Of a stretch of 64,000 nt of DNA, positions 43,345 through 55,259 are shown piece by piece (positions within the stretch are counted from its first letter, which is position 1; each line of letters starts with the position of its first letter). The stretch is taken from contig OZ024836.1 in NCBI GenBank assembly GCA_964016985.1, positions 42,900,803-42,964,802 of the forward strand. Direction: 5' to 3'. Position numbers and translations under genes: made by a program. The notes under the pieces were generated by a model. The model saw only the letters and a list, made by a program, of their open reading frames with translations. It was not told where the DNA came from and did no database searches. The stretch is from Anodontia alba. Lineage: Eukaryota; Mollusca; Bivalvia; Lucinida; Lucinidae.

Positions 43345-44395
43345 GAAACGACGGCTTATGATTTACAAATTTACAGGAAAGACCTAGAGAACAATAACAA
43401 TATTTTGTATTGTTTGAACAACAGGTTGGTCTTGACCGTCATCGCATGTGATGGACAATGCAATGAAAAGGGCCTTTATGTAATTTGTAGACAATGCAGG
43501 CCCTGATCAGACTGAGCATGAGCAGACTGATCTGGGACTTTGTTGGCAGCATACAGATCAGTAGATACCAAAGTAAATGTATACAAACAGAAAATGCTCA
43601 TATGAGACTGCATGGATGCCCATGCTGATCTGGACCTTTGTCCACAAAATGCATAAGGGCCCTTTTAATTTGTTGCACAGCATGTGGCAAATGACCTCTT
43701 TCCTCATGTTGAGGTTACTGTTAAATTTGCATGATATGGTCAGAAATTATCTCTTCCCATGCTTTAATTATTTTTTGTTTTTCTTTATATAGTTGAACTG
43801 TGGTTTTATAAAAGTGGGGTTTAAAAGGATCAAAATTATATAGGTATGTTTTCGTGATGTTATTTTTTTATTTATTTATTTTATTATTTTTTTATGAAAT
43901 CATGTGAAACGTTGGCCCCTTTTTTCTGCAAAAAAATATAATAAGAGTTATTGTCTAGTATCATGGTAAGTTTAAGGATTAGGAGCATTTTCTGTTAGTC
44001 CACTTCAGAATTGCCAGTTTGACAGTGAATTTGATTTTACTTTTCGTTCTTTTTCATATTTACAGAGTATTGTATTGTATTTACCATAGAAATGTAATAT
44101 GTATTCAAGAGATACCGTATGTTTTTCATTTACCCACCTGTCACGTAAGCGATTGTTTTGCTAAGCGTTTGATTTTCAGTTTTATCTTTTTTCTACTTTG
44201 CTTGAATTATGAGCTACCTTTGCATACACACTTACATATATTTAATTTTCTACCTCAAGTTTCTTTGCTATTTGAACCAAAATTACGCTATTTGACCTAA
44301 TTACTCCACAAGGCATTTGGGTTTTTTCCAAATTACTGGAAAAAACTTGTAAACTATCCACAGGCCTCCCTTTATTGAAAGATCAGTAGAGGACT
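43345..44395. other. no gene recognised
   Basis: AT-rich with GATCAG-type MITE relics (about 43500-43660). A 93-codon hydrophobic frame at 44019-44300 lacks any family resemblance, and I treat it as chance. Confidence 0.4.
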
Positions 44396-44399
44396 CCAT

Positions 44400-44570
44400 G
44401 AGGGGCGTTTTTAATGATACATATGTGATTTTTTTTTATTTTCTTTATATTTAAAGCATATGTTGTGGATACTCATTCAAATTTGAGGCAATTCAAATGA
44501 GTACCCACAATTTGTTGAAGCAATTCAAAAGAGTTCCCACAACACATACAGAAATACATAAAGTATATGG
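44400..44570. mobile_element. family A MITE, variant
   Basis: CATATGTTGTGGATACTCATTC and GAATGAGTACCC-like arms, with one arm (AGTACCCACAAT / AGTTCCCACAAC) duplicated. Confidence 0.6.
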
Positions 44571-44984
44571 GCTGTAATCTGAAGACAAAATTACTGGATT
44601 GTGTGCTTATAGGAGGATGTGTGGTAACTAGGTCAAATATGGTATGAGGATTGCCAAACATTAGGTTAGCACATCTATGTAACAGATCATTCTCAATCAT
44701 AGCTCTAGTTAAGCCAATTTTTATGTGCCCCAAGCTTTGTGGGAGGAGGAAATTGATTTTGGTATAGATCCTGTTGGTGTAGGCATTGGCTTGACACTTT
44801 CTTGTCTGCACAATACGAGTCTTGTTGGATTCTTACCAAATGTTCATGGATATATAATTAGGATATAACAAAGACCTGATTAGATTTTGGTGGCCTTGAC
44901 CCAATTTTTAAGGTCACAGCAGTAGAAAAACTGAAAATTCAGGGTTGGGGGACATCTGTTTTCTCTGCAAACACTTCGACTAAA

Positions 44985-45135
44985 ATCCAAAATACTGATA
45001 TTTTTTCTTATTTCTCCACCAAAAGTATCCTGTGGTAATCATTAGAAGTGGCTCTGTAAGACGCTTCTAACGATTACCCAGACCATATTTTTTTATGGAA
45101 AAATAAGAAACTTTTTTAGCTTGATACCCCTCTAA
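44985..45135. mobile_element. family A MITE
   Basis: GTGGTAATCATTAGAAGTGG and ACGCTTCTAACGATTACCC, with TTTTTCTTATTTCTCC/GGAAAAATAAGAAA outer arms. Confidence 0.7.
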
Positions 45136-45202
45136 TGTAGTTACATTAGCCATCAAATTTCACTTTATAATATGGGAAATGAGGAAGATTTTTGGTTATT
45201 AA

Positions 45203-45423
45203 CCCATTTAAACTGAGTGGGCTCTTCTGCCTTAACTCGTTGAATCTGTACATTTCCAATAAAAGTGGTGTCTGGGTAGTTTTATTACTACCATGTTTTA
45301 TAGAAATTCCTGTACTATATGCAAACAGTGTAGACCTTGATCAGACACCGCAGTATGCGACATCTGATCTGTGTCTGCACAGTTTGCTAGTGTCCCTTTT
45401 CTGGTAAGCTAGGCTGACATGGG
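45203..45423. mobile_element. family K MITE, TTAA on both sides
   Basis: TTAA (45199-45202), CCCATTTAAACTGAGTGGG.. ..AGGCTGACATGGG, TTAA (45424-45427); core CAAACAGTGTAGACC. Confidence 0.8.
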
Positions 45424-45544
45424 TTAAGTATATTTAGACTGCAGTTAAAAAATTTGCTAGAAGTTAACAAATAAACTGAAAAGCCGGTTTAAAAACTGCA
45501 AAATTCTTAAAATTAACTGCAAATAAAGTAGACCCCTGCAGGCC

Positions 45545-45640
45545 CCCGTTTTTATACGCCCGTTTGAAAAACAGGACGTATTATGTTACAGGGTATGGCG
45601 TCCTTCTGTCTATGGGGTACATATTACATAGATTTGTTAA
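45545..45640 (+). mobile_element. left end of a long repeat with CGCCCGTTT hairpin
   Basis: TATACGCCCGTTTGAAAAAC-AGGACGTATTATG then GGCGTCCTTCTGTCTATG; the design resembles the J left ends. Remainder not delimited. Confidence 0.35.
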
Positions 45641-45707
45641 CACAATGACATTAGCTTAAATTTCGTTGAAGAAATGTACTGCATATAAAATTCAATAAAC
45701 TCACTAC

Positions 45708-45809
45708 ATATTAAAACAGCCTCTAACATTTACTTTTTCCGTATTAAAACAGCTTCTAACATTTACTTTTTCCATATTAAAACAGCCTCTAACATTTACT
45801 CTTTTCCAG
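45708..45809. repeat. 33-bp tandem repeat, three units
   Basis: ATTAAAACAGCCTCTAACAT..CTTTTTCC repeated at 45711, 45744 and 45777 with very few changes. Confidence 0.9.
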
Positions 45810-46061
45810 ATAGAAAACAATCTTATGATGTAAACAACCAGCATAGACCCATATCTGCATCCATAGTCTGATCAGGGTCTACATTATTAGCTCATAGAAT
45901 GCTGAAGGACTATTCAGTTAGCAGCTGGTGCAACACTGATCAGACTGTATGAATGTGCAGGATAATCGGTGTTTACATTGGTCGCACATTTTACAAGTTT
46001 GATTTCTCTGTGAAAGAACTCATTTCATTTACAATTCATTTCTGAAGTAGTAAAACTACAG

Positions 46062-46293
46062 TGTTTACCCTAAGTATTGGGACAGATATGCCTGAGCAAA
46101 CAGTGAAGACCCTGATCAGATGCCGCAGGATGCGGCATCTGATCAGGGTCTCCACTGTTTGTCACACATCCTACATTTCTTCACCACATTAACAGGAGAT
46201 GAAATGCCCATTAAGAATCCTTTTAGAATCTATTCAAATTTTTGGACAAGTATTGTTAGGGGTGAAGATGTCCTAATATTTAGGTTTAATACA
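46062..46293. mobile_element. family B MITE, full length
   Basis: TTTACCCTAAGTATTGGGAC left; palindrome GACCCTGATCAGATGCCGCA meets its complement; right GTCCTAATATTTAGG. Confidence 0.88.
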
Positions 46294-46494
46294 GTACTTT
46301 GATACCAAATGAAATAATTCAAATATGGTACTAATGGCAGATGGGAATGCTTAGCTGTGATATTATTTATTTATTATTTCATAACTTCATTATTATTTCA
46401 ATGTATCATTTTGTTACTCTACAATTGTAATTGATTTTATATATTTTGTTACATTGTAATGTAATTGATTTTATATATAAATCCAAAACTTCAG

Positions 46495-46675
46495 AGAAGA
46501 GCTTTCAGGTAATCATTTTTCTTATTTCTCCATGAAAACCTATGTTGTGGGTACTCAGTAAGAAGTGCCAGGTGCTTCTGATGAGTACCCACAACATATG
46601 TTTCTGTGGAAAAATGAGAAATATGTAAAAACTTTTCAGTTAAAAAAAAACAACACCTTATCTGGAGTAGTATAT
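46495..46675. mobile_element. family A MITE
   Basis: CTTCAGAGAAGAGC-like left, GTTGTGGGTACTCAGTAAG / CTTCTGATGAGTACCCACAAC core, and CACCTTATCTGGAGTAG right. Confidence 0.8.
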
Positions 46676-46872
46676 ATCATTTTTACCTTAAATTTTGGGA
46701 CACTTCACAACTACTTACCAAACTTTTCCTATAATTTGAACAAGTCCCATTGTACTACCTTTTGATTCGTCTAAAAACTTTTGGATGAGTGAAAAACAGT
46801 GTAGACCCTGATCAGACAGGACATTTTGTAACATCACATCTTTGTTAGCCCTATCTGTCCCAATAGGTATGG
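46674..46872. mobile_element. family B MITE
   Basis: TTTTACCTTAAATTTTGGGA left; AGTGTAGACCCTGATCAG core; GTCCCAATAGGTATGG right. Confidence 0.65.
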
Positions 46873-46942
46873 TAAATGTGATATTCACAACATACATTTT
46901 GGTGCAAAAACAGCCTAAAAGTATCTTTTTAACATTAATTAC

Positions 46943-47163
46943 TACGGTATTTACCCTTAGTATTTGGACACCTCAACTCCTTACCACACTTGCTCTAAAA
47001 TTTGAACAAGTACAATTTACTATCTGATGTTGTGTCTAAAAATTGCTGGATAATTGGCAAACAGTGTAGACTCTGACGAGATGCCGCATTCTGAGGCATC
47101 TAATCTGAGTCTACACTGTTTGATCAGACCTGTCAGTCCAAATACATATGGTAAATATGGTAA
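46943..47163. mobile_element. family B MITE
   Basis: TATTTACCCTTAGTATTTGG left, ACAGTGTAGACTCTGACGAG core palindrome, and TCCAAATACATATGGTAAAT right. Confidence 0.78.
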
Positions 47164-47332
47164 TCACAATTTGAAGAGACTTTTTGATTTTTTTTTGTTT
47201 TTGATTTTTTTTAAAGAAAATAAGGCTTGACATATTTCATGTGACCCATTTGCTAATCAGTCTACTAAAATGCACAGAATGCTTTATATCACTAGTTTGC
47301 TAAACCAAAATAACTGCATAAAGATTATCTTA

Positions 47333-47532
47333 TGCACCCTAAATATTCAGACATTTTGACTCCTTATCATACTTAGCTTAAAATTTGAAGACCATTCTGC
47401 TACTAGATGCATCTTAAATTCTAGATGAGTGGCAAACAATATAGACTCTGATCAGATGTCACATTCTACAAGTTCTGACCTTGGTCTACACTGTTTGCTT
47501 GGGTCTGTCTGTCTGGATACTTGTAGTGAAAT
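47333..47532. mobile_element. family B MITE, diverged
   Basis: CACCCTAAATATTCAGACA left, AATATAGACTCTGATCAG core, and TCTGGATACTTGTAG right. Confidence 0.65.
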
Positions 47533-47601
47533 ATGAATATTTAGACTAAATGGTCAAACAGCTCAAGAGTACTCTGTAGTTAGTACACTGGAAGCTCTTT
47601 A

Positions 47602-47812
47602 TAACCCTTGTCATGCTGAATAAATTAAGATGCCACACCCACTTCTAATTGTCAGTCAATCAGATTACTTGATCCAGGTTTTTGATATAAATTCACATAC
47701 TAAATGACAAACAGTGCAGATCCAGATCAGTTGGCTTCTTCAGAAGCCAACTGATCCGGATCTACACTTTGAAAAGGCAGTGCATATCTGGGTTCAGCAG
47801 GACAAGTGTTAA
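47602..47812. mobile_element. family C MITE
   Basis: AACCCTTGTCATGCTGAATA left and TTCAGCAGGACAAGTG-TTAA right; core GATCCAGATCAGTTGGCTTC meets its complement. Confidence 0.82.
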
Positions 47813-47859
47813 GATAGTTCATTATAAGACCTTTCTAGATATGACAGTTTAAAAAAGGG

Positions 47860-47961
47860 CCTGTTGTATCCAAACAAAAATGTGTAGAATATATAGAAAA
47901 ATGACCATTTAAGGTTATTTTTTTCTATATAATGGATACATTTTTGTTTGGATACAACAGG
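47860..47961. mobile_element. 102-bp hairpin element
   Basis: A perfect 24-bp inverted repeat (CCTGTTGTATCCAAAC.. at 47860-47883, complement at 47938-47961) with an additional TTCTATAT pairing inside. Single copy. Confidence 0.85.
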
Positions 47962-49241
47962 GCTGTTTAGCCAGCATGGTTTTTGCTTTTGATCTCAGCA
48001 ATAGTGATATAAAGAGGTTGTGTTTGAATGCAGTTTGAATATACAAAGTATTTTTCAGAAACGCTTCAAGTTGACTTAATAAAAAAGAAAAAAAACAAAG
48101 CCCTGTGTAAAAATAAGTATTTCTTTCATAACTGTAAAAAGTTATAAATAGCATTGAAAAATAGTACAGTGCTTCTTTCAGTGCTTTTTTTATCATGACT
48201 GTATTACAGTGTGAAAATTGCACACATTCTAAAAGAAGATGTGTATCGCTTAAACACTTACTCTTGCTACCTAGTAACCGTTGCTATGTTACCGTCGCCA
48301 TGTTGTTGTGAATTACTGTTGGTGTTAAATCATGTTACAGCAAATCCATGCAAATAAAAAAAAATAATGTTTTCAAATACTCTGTACTTTTCTTTAATTT
48401 CCCTTCCCGAATATGTAAACCCACAAAATTTGCTAAGATTACACTGCACAATGAATTTATTACCATAATTTTGCAAACAGGGGCTGTATTTATGCCTCCA
48501 ACTTTGAAAAAGTTGAATAGGCATATTGCTTTTCCTTAATTTGTCTGTTCATTTATCACACATTTTGGTAGGTCTCACTAATGAACGTGTATGATAGGAG
48601 CTTAAAATTTTATATGTGGGCTCCTTGTAGAAAATTAGCAGACCCATATTTTTAGCTCACTTGAGCCTTTAGTATTCCTATGCTCCAGGGTCTCTCGTTC
48701 ACAATTTCCAAGATGTATATCTGTAATGCAAGTTGGCCAATCTGAATCAAATTTCATTTGTAGCACCATTGGGCAGGGGGAAATATTGCATTAGGTTTTG
48801 AGGCATGCCTGGCCAAAACTGTAGTAACCATGGCAACCAATAGCTCCCACTGACTTATTATTGGGGAAAATGTTGTCCAGATGAGAGGGACTTTACGATA
48901 CTTTTTTACAGATCAGCTTCAAACCTGCAGGCAACAAGGACGGATAATAAAAACTAGGTGAAGTTGGATTTTAATCCAGAGTTATTTGCCTTTGAGCATT
49001 AAAAATTGCCAATATATTTATAATTGGGAAATGTTGTCCAGAAAATAACGCCCTTTATTTTATATCCAATTCTCATTATACTATTACATGTAGGTGACCA
49101 GGGCAGGCATGAAATGTAGGTGAAGTTCAAATATGGGCCATATTGATCAATTGACTTCGGTTATGTGCCCTTGAGTACAAATTTTTTTTCCAATGCCATT
49201 TTTAAGAGCTGCCATCAACATCATCATCATAATCAGATTTT

Positions 49242-50211
49242 TTAACGTACAGGTACAGGGGCAACATCCACACCAGTGGGCCCCCTTCCAGATAGCTGGC
49301 TTGCTGCATGCATGGCAGATCTCACACCAGATCTCCAGGTATGTCTATCATGAGGGTTGATGGCCGAGAGCTTCCACTCTCTGCAATCCCTCTGTTTCCA
49401 TGTCATCTTGGGCCTCCCAGGCCCACGCTTTCCATCAATCTGTATGTCAAAAGCTGTCTTGACTGCACCACTGGAGCATTCCACATGTCCAAACCATCGG
49501 AGTCTTCTCTCCTTCAGAATGAGGTCCAGATCCTCAATGCCAAGCCGCACAAGTAGCTCATTGGACCTGGTGGTGACAATGTCTTGCGGTCTGACATTGC
49601 AGATCTGTCTGATCATTGCCCTGTCGTTTCGCTGCAGACGCTGGAGGTTTGGCTTTTTCAATGGCCAAGTCTCGCTGGCATGGAGCATTGCGCTCCGCAC
49701 ACAAGAGCTGTACACACGGCCACGTGTTTTGAAAGAGGTGGCGTGAAGAGAGAACTGGTAGCAGATCTTTGAACTTCTTCCAGGCGGTTTTCACATGTGT
49801 TGTGGTTGAAAGTTCACAGCCACCTGCTGCTGAGAGCATGTCTCCGAAGTAGCAAAAGGAAGCTACCACCTCAAGCTTGTCAGGTCTGACCTGGACTTCC
49901 TTCTGTGGTCTGCCATCCAAGGGGCGTGCAGTTCCCTTGTAGTCAGGGTCTTTTTTCAAGCGCTTGAGCCCACTGCATTTCTTATGCACCTAGTGCTTGC
50001 AGCCATTGCAGAAGATGCTGTTGCTGCCCACTCCAGTGTGACAGACGGCGCATGGAAACTCGCCTGAACTCTGCAGGAGGTCCAGTCCCGTACCGCAGAT
50101 CATAATCTTTGTCTTTCCTGCATTTACTCTCAGTCTTTTCTTCTCCATTGCTTCTTTCCATGTCAAGAGCCTCCCGACACATTCCTCAAGCGATTCAGCA
50201 ATGATAACAAG
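49242..50211 (-). pseudogene. LINE C-terminal region with Cys/His finger
   Basis: After YADD: a helix-rich thumb-like part (SLEECVGRLLTWKEAMEK), then a finger C-x2-C-x10-C-x2-C-x-H with a following V-H-K-K-C (about 49981-50052; a stop replaces the residue between His and Val). The GRPQKEVQV and FCYFGDMLSAAGGCELSTTT segments follow, then, after another frameshift near 49700, RQICNVRPQDI, RRLRWFGHVE and GKRGPGRPKMTW, the usual C-terminal motifs of RTE-type elements. Confidence 0.8.
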
Positions 50212-50223
50212 GTCATCAGCATA

Positions 50224-51418
50224 GAGGTCTTCCCAGGGGACCTAAGAGTGGAACTCTCGTGATAAGGCTTCAAGCACAATGATGAAGAGCAGTGGGCTGA
50301 GTACTGATCCTTGGAGCACCTTCACTTCAAACTCTTCACTGTACCCCTCACCAACACAGACACGGCTCCGCGTATTTGCATACATCCCCTGCACCAGTCG
50401 CACAATCCACTCCTCCACACCAAGTTTTCCCAGCGCCCACCAGATGACCTTCCGAGGTACTCGATCAAATGCCTTCTCCATGTCTACGAAAGCCATGTAG
50501 AGTCTCTTGTTGGCAGCTAGATACTTCTCTTGCAGCTGCCTGACAACAAAGATTGCGTCTGTAGTGCCTCTGCCTGGGACGAAGCCAAACTAGGAATCGT
50601 CGATTGACACCAACTGTCTGATGAGGCCGTCCACAATCCTCTCCAGGATTTTCATAACCTGCTCTGTCAGCTTGAGACTGCTGTAGTTGCCCCTTTCCAA
50701 AGCATCCCCCTTTCCCTTGTAGAGGCAGACAATGAAACTCTGCTCCCAGTCAGAGGGTACCTTGCCATCACGAATGATTGCAGCTGCGAGGTCACAGATC
50801 ATGGAGGCACCCATGTCACCGGCTGCTCCTATCATCTCCACCACTATGCCTGATGGGCCCGGTGCTTTGCCTGCCTTCATCTGTGATAGCCTTCTTAACC
50901 ATATCAATGGTGATTGGAATGGGCGGGCCTTCCACTGGTGGTTGATAAGAAAGGTGGTCTGGGTCCCAGTCAAACTCAACGTCAAACTCTAGCCAAGCCT
51001 TCTGCTTTGAGTCTTCGCTCATTGACATCTCTCCTGCATCATTCTTCACAGGTTTGTCAACAACATCAGTGTTCTCTCTTCTAAACTGATTAGCAAGGCG
51101 ATAAACTTCTGAAGACTTGGGGTCAATATTCTCGTAGACCTTCTTGTCAGCTTCTTGACGAGCATGGTGCACTGCATATCTGGCATTTCGTTTGGCTGCA
51201 TCGTATGATGCCCTAGTGCCTTTACCAGCCTTCCAGGCCTTGAAAACTGTCCGCTTGGCAGCAATGGCCTTATCCACGTGTTCATTCCACCACCAGGTTT
51301 CACGACGCCAATGGTGTGGCCGAGTTGTGCCACATACCTCCTGCAGTCCAGTCTTGATGTTGTTCCAGATATCCTCAGTGGCCCCATCAGCTACACCTGC
51401 AGATGTGCTCACATGCAA
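50224..51418 (-). pseudogene. LINE linker and reverse transcriptase domain
   Basis: Linker with WWWNEHVDKAI and HHARQEADKKVYENI, then MKAGKAPGPSGIVVEMI (RT motif), FIVCLYKGKGD, YSSLKLTEQVMKILERI, FVDMEKAFDRVPR (catalytic Asp box A) and LQGSVLSPLLFIIVLEAL (box B, two to three residues lost before it). The YADD active-site box is intact at 50212-50223, but a TAG lies between it and box B, and the frame shifts near 50880-50990. Confidence 0.87.
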
Positions 51419-51433
51419 GTTGAAGACCTCCTA

Positions 51434-52451
51434 GAAATGATTGCCTGTCTGAGGGTCTTTAAGCTTCCAAACTTTGAGGCGAAGGGTGAACTTGCGCTTG
51501 GATTTTGGTGGCACATCAATCCTCATGTTACATACAAGAAGCTGATGTTGCAGAGCTACTTCCTCACCAGGGATCACTTTTACATCTGTGACAAGTTTGC
51601 GCATGGTCCTACGGAAAAGGATGAAGTCTATCTGCGGGGCTATGTTTCCCGACTTGTATGTGATGAGATGGCTGTCACATTTCTTGAAACGTGTTCCCAA
51701 GAAGCAGGTCAAATGCTAGGGCGTACTCTAGGATTCTCTCACCCTCAACATCTTGTTCAGGCCTGCCATAACCCATCCCACCATGCACTTCCCTGTATCC
51801 AGTGCCTGCATGGCCAACTTGGCCATTGCAATCTCCACATGGGATCAGAAATTCTGATGCTGGGATCCTGGCAGTCACAGCACGCAGCTTATCAAAGAAC
51901 AGGTCCTTAACCTCATCACTTAGATCACTCTGTGGGGTATACACAGACAGGAAGGTAACCACACGCTGGCCGATTATGAGTTTCACAGAGATGATTCTGT
52001 CGGAGACTCTCTGAACCTCAAAAACTTTCTCTATCCACTCTTCTGCCACAAACACTCCTACACCAGCAGTGCCTTTGTCGTTTCCTGACCAGTAGAGCTT
52101 GTACCTGGTGTCCTTGCCCTTGATTGTGCGGCAGTAGCCACACCGGTATCTGGTCTCCTGAATGCAGCAGACATCCACTTTCTTGCAGGATAGTGTTTCC
52201 ACTACCTCGCAAACTCTTCCTCTCAGGGTGTTCACATTGAGTGTTCCCACCCTGAATTTCCTCAGGTGCTTGCTTGATTCACCACAATGGCCCGACCCTG
52301 CCTCCCACACCTGACAGGAGGCCAAGCCAGAGACATTACCAACAGAACTTTGATGTCTGTTCGCACCGCCTAACTCTAATTCTATTCTTGTGTTTGCCAT
52401 GAAAGATTTTGGAACAACTGTTTTTACGGAATCGCCTGTCTTAGCTGACAT
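51434..52451 (-). pseudogene. LINE endonuclease domain (APE/EEP type)
   Basis: From an ATG at 52449-52451 the frame reads through FRVGTLNVNTLRGR (first Asn), CCIQETRY (catalytic Glu), SVYTPQSD and IPCGDCNGQVG (Asp/Asn pair). A frameshift near 51680-51710 moves into the frame with APQIDFILFRR and ALQHQLL (His). TAG at 51431-51433 then interrupts it. Two stop-generating sites in the element look like CAG-to-TAG changes, consistent with neutral decay. Confidence 0.85.
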
Positions 52452-53656
52452 CCCAACTCAGTTCTTTTATGGCATCTGAGCATGCACGCGGTTCCCGCAC
52501 TCGGGCAGTATGCTTTGCCGTTGTCCATATAAAGAAAGGATCATCTGCCAAAGCACAATAGCTAGAACACCAAGCCATCGGTCTGTAGATGATTGCTGCC
52601 TAGCTCTGCCACCCAGGTTGTGGCAGCCTCGTAACCCTGAAGGTGGGGAGGCAACTGTGATGGAGGGCAGCCTCACATTCCCACACTCATGTTGAGTGTC
52701 ACAGCTGGATGCAGTTTTACGTCATACCCAGGACATAATGGGGAAAATGATGTCCGGATGATAGTGACTGATCAGCTTCATACTTGCAGGTAACTAGGAC
52801 AGGTATGAAATCTTGGTGGTTCGATTTTGGGCGTGATCCAATTATTAATTTTGGAGTTCCGTGCCCTTGATGTTAAAAAAACATCCCATAATGGAGAAAT
52901 GTTGTCCGGATGATAAGGCCTTCATTTTTTTATTCAATCCTCATTATACTCGTAGGTGGCAAGGACAAGCATGAAATCTAGAAGTTCGAATATGGACTGT
53001 ATTTGTTAGTTGACTTTAGAGTTACCTGCCCTTGAGTACACAATTTTTTTTTTCCCATGCATTTATAATAAGACAAGGTAACAAGCACATCACCAAGGCC
53101 ATTTTTTTTTTAACTCACCTGAACCTTCACGAAGGCTCAAGTGAGCTAGTAATACACCAGTGCTTGAGTGTTTACACTTTCAAAGATGTATATCTGAACT
53201 GCCAGTTGGCCAGCTTTGATCAAACTTCATGTGTATCATCATTGGGCATTTATCATCATTACCATGGCAACCAATAGCTGCCATTGATATAATGGGGAAA
53301 ATGTCTGGATGATAGCGACTTTTTTTTTTTACAGATCAGCTTCAAACTTGCAGGTAACTAGGACAGGTATGAAATCTTGGTGAAATTTGATTTTAGAGGA
53401 AAAGTTGCATTAGGTATTGAGGTATGTCTGGCCAAAACTGTGGCAACCAATAGCTCCCATTGACTTATAATGGGCAAAATGGTGTCCTGATGATAGAGAC
53501 TTTACTTTTTTACAGATCAGCTTCAAACTTGCAGGTAACAATCACACATAGTAAATTGAGGCAAAGGTCAGATCAAATTGTTAACTTTGAGCGTAAAAAA
53601 AAAATCCCCATATACTTATCATGGGGAAATGTTGTCCAGATGATAATGCCTTCAAT

Positions 53657-53725
53657 TTTAGCTCACCTGAGCCGATGCCAATGCTCTGTCGTACATTGTT
53701 GGCCCGTGGGGTTCTTGTTTTCTTT
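53657..53725 (+). mobile_element. J-family micro-copy (start and end only)
   Basis: TTTTAGCTCACCTGAGCC joins almost directly to TTGGCCCGTGGGGTTCTTG, i.e. a J left end fused to a J right end; followed by a T-run. Confidence 0.5.
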
Positions 53726-53968
53726 CTTCTTTTTTTTTTTTTTTGCAAACCTGTATTTTAGGAGCTGTGCCCCTTTGAAATAAAACAAAACAAAACAACA
53801 AAAAAAAAACCTTGTGTGCAAGATATCTCAGGACATATTTAAGTTAGGGCTTTGATATTTGCTAGGTTTATTCAGGAACAGAACACCAGATTTACCTTTG
53901 AAAAAAATCAGATTAATTTTAGGAGAGTTGTGCCCTTTTTTCAAGTTTGGCATTTAAATGTGCCTTAA

Positions 53969-54186
53969 CTCATTGTAGACTGAATGAAGTCCCCAACACT
54001 ATACTGGAAGATTCTAATTTCTGTTTTAGGTATGTCAGGCTATGTGATTTAGATATTCCTAGGTTTTATGGTTGAACTATTTGCAAACAGTGGAGACCCT
54101 GATCATATGCCACATTCTGCAGCATCTGATCTGGGCCTGTACTTTTTTCCAATTACCCTTTTAAGGGGTCTTCAGTCTACAATGGG
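53969..54186. mobile_element. family K MITE, TTAA on both sides
   Basis: TTAA (53965-53968), CTCATTGTAGACTGAATG.. ..TTCAGTCTACAATGGG, TTAA (54187-54190). Core CAGTGGAGACCCTGATCA. Confidence 0.88.
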
Positions 54187-54372
54187 TTAAGCTTGTGTAG
54201 GGCCAAGCATATTGTTGGGGGCACAGTGTTTTACAAATACATATTTCTACTGTTATTGTTTTAAACTTTGGAACAAGTTTTTCAATCCAGGAACACCGAG
54301 GGAACTTGATGAGTCTATGTACATTATTTGCTCAGGCACTTCTATCCCAGTATTATCACAATGCCACTGAGG

Positions 54373-54610
54373 GAAATGGATACATTGGGTAGATTTTCTG
54401 CCAGTTTTTACAAGGCAGACACCTTTTCTTACTCCCTATTTGTACTCCTGTACACAGAAAACCATTCTGAAAAGGGGTCTACTCTAAAAGGAGCAAATTC
54501 TGTCCTTTTAGATTAGACCCCTTCTCAGAAGGGAGGCCAAACAGTTTCGAAAAACTTTGCCAATGAGCAATCCCAAAGCAATCTTCCATGAAAGTGTATC
54601 TTTTCCCTTA
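54373..54610. mobile_element. family F MITE
   Basis: GGGAAATGGATACATTGG left and AAAGTGTATCTTTTCCC right; central hairpin AAAAGGGGTCTACTCTAAAA..TTAGATTAGACCCCTTCTC. Confidence 0.8.
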
Positions 54611-54639
54611 AGTAATGCAAAAGTAAATAAAATGTGAAA

Positions 54640-55255
54640 CAATATTACCCGCCATTATCATGTCGTGGGCAGAAATCTTGTCAAAAATTGATGAAATTTG
54701 CCAATGAGCAATCCCAAAGTAGATCTCTACAATATCAATGCACATATCAAATTTGGTGAAAATTCATTGAGATTTACTCAAGTTATTGTTCTGAAAGTAG
54801 AATAGGGATGTAATGCAGGCAGATAACTGTGAAAAATCGACAAAGTTTGCCCATTAGCAATCCTAAAACAGATGTCCACATTATCAATGCACATACCAAG
54901 TCTGGTGAAAATCTATTGATATTTTAAGTTATTGCCCAGAAATGAAAATATGGACATTTCACAGGCAGATAACTCTGTCAAAAATAGATGAAATTTGCCC
55001 ATCAGCAATCCCAAACAAGATCTCCAGAATATCAATGCATATACCAAGTTTGGTGAAAGTCTACTGATATTTTCTATAGTTATATTCCGGAAATGAAAAA
55101 TTGACCTGTTGCGGGCAGATAACTCTGTCAAAACTTGACAAAATTTGCTCATTAAATGAAAATACGCACAGACGGACACGTCAGATGGACGAATGGACAC
55201 ACAGACAGCCGACGTGATGCCATAATACCCTGCAACTCTAGTGTGGTGGGGTATA
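54640..55255. repeat. ~148-bp tandem repeat, about four units
   Basis: GGCAGATAACTCTGTCAAAA..AATTTGCC.. anchors occur near 54665, 54815, 54962 and 55114. Closed by AGACGGACACGTCAGATGGA and a GTGTGGTGGGGTATAAT end, the layout of J-type repeats. Confidence 0.8.
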
Positions 55256-55259
55256 ATAT

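Larger units (their letters stand above)
49213..52700 (-). mobile_element. RTE-like non-LTR retrotransposon, degenerate, near full length
   Basis: Minus-strand order: APE-type endonuclease, linker, reverse transcriptase, Cys/His finger, C-terminal domain. The 3' end is followed by a short TGATGA-type repeat (plus strand 49213-49234), as in RTE/BovB-type elements whose tails are microsatellite-like. The endonuclease resembles the type annotated as craniofacial development protein 2. The 5' limit is approximate. At least four premature TAG codons (51431-51433, 50590-50592, 50242-50244, 49990-49992 on the plus-strand numbering) and several frameshifts make this copy dead. Confidence 0.85.
48653..53660 (+). 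mobile_element. J-type long repeats interrupted by a LINE
   Basis: Left arm 48653-49210 (TTAGCTCACTTGAGCC start, subunits with GGGGAAAATGTTGTCCAG and CAGATCAGCTTCAAAC). Right arm 52710-53660, carrying the same subunits plus a second start hairpin (CTCACCTGAACC..GGCTCAAGTGAG, 53117-53147). The LINE lies between. Confidence 0.65.

Noticed and set aside
44019..44300. 93-codon hydrophobic frame that could be a small membrane protein
   Set aside because: AT-rich codons only, no initiation context, no resemblance to any family, and no matching splice signals.
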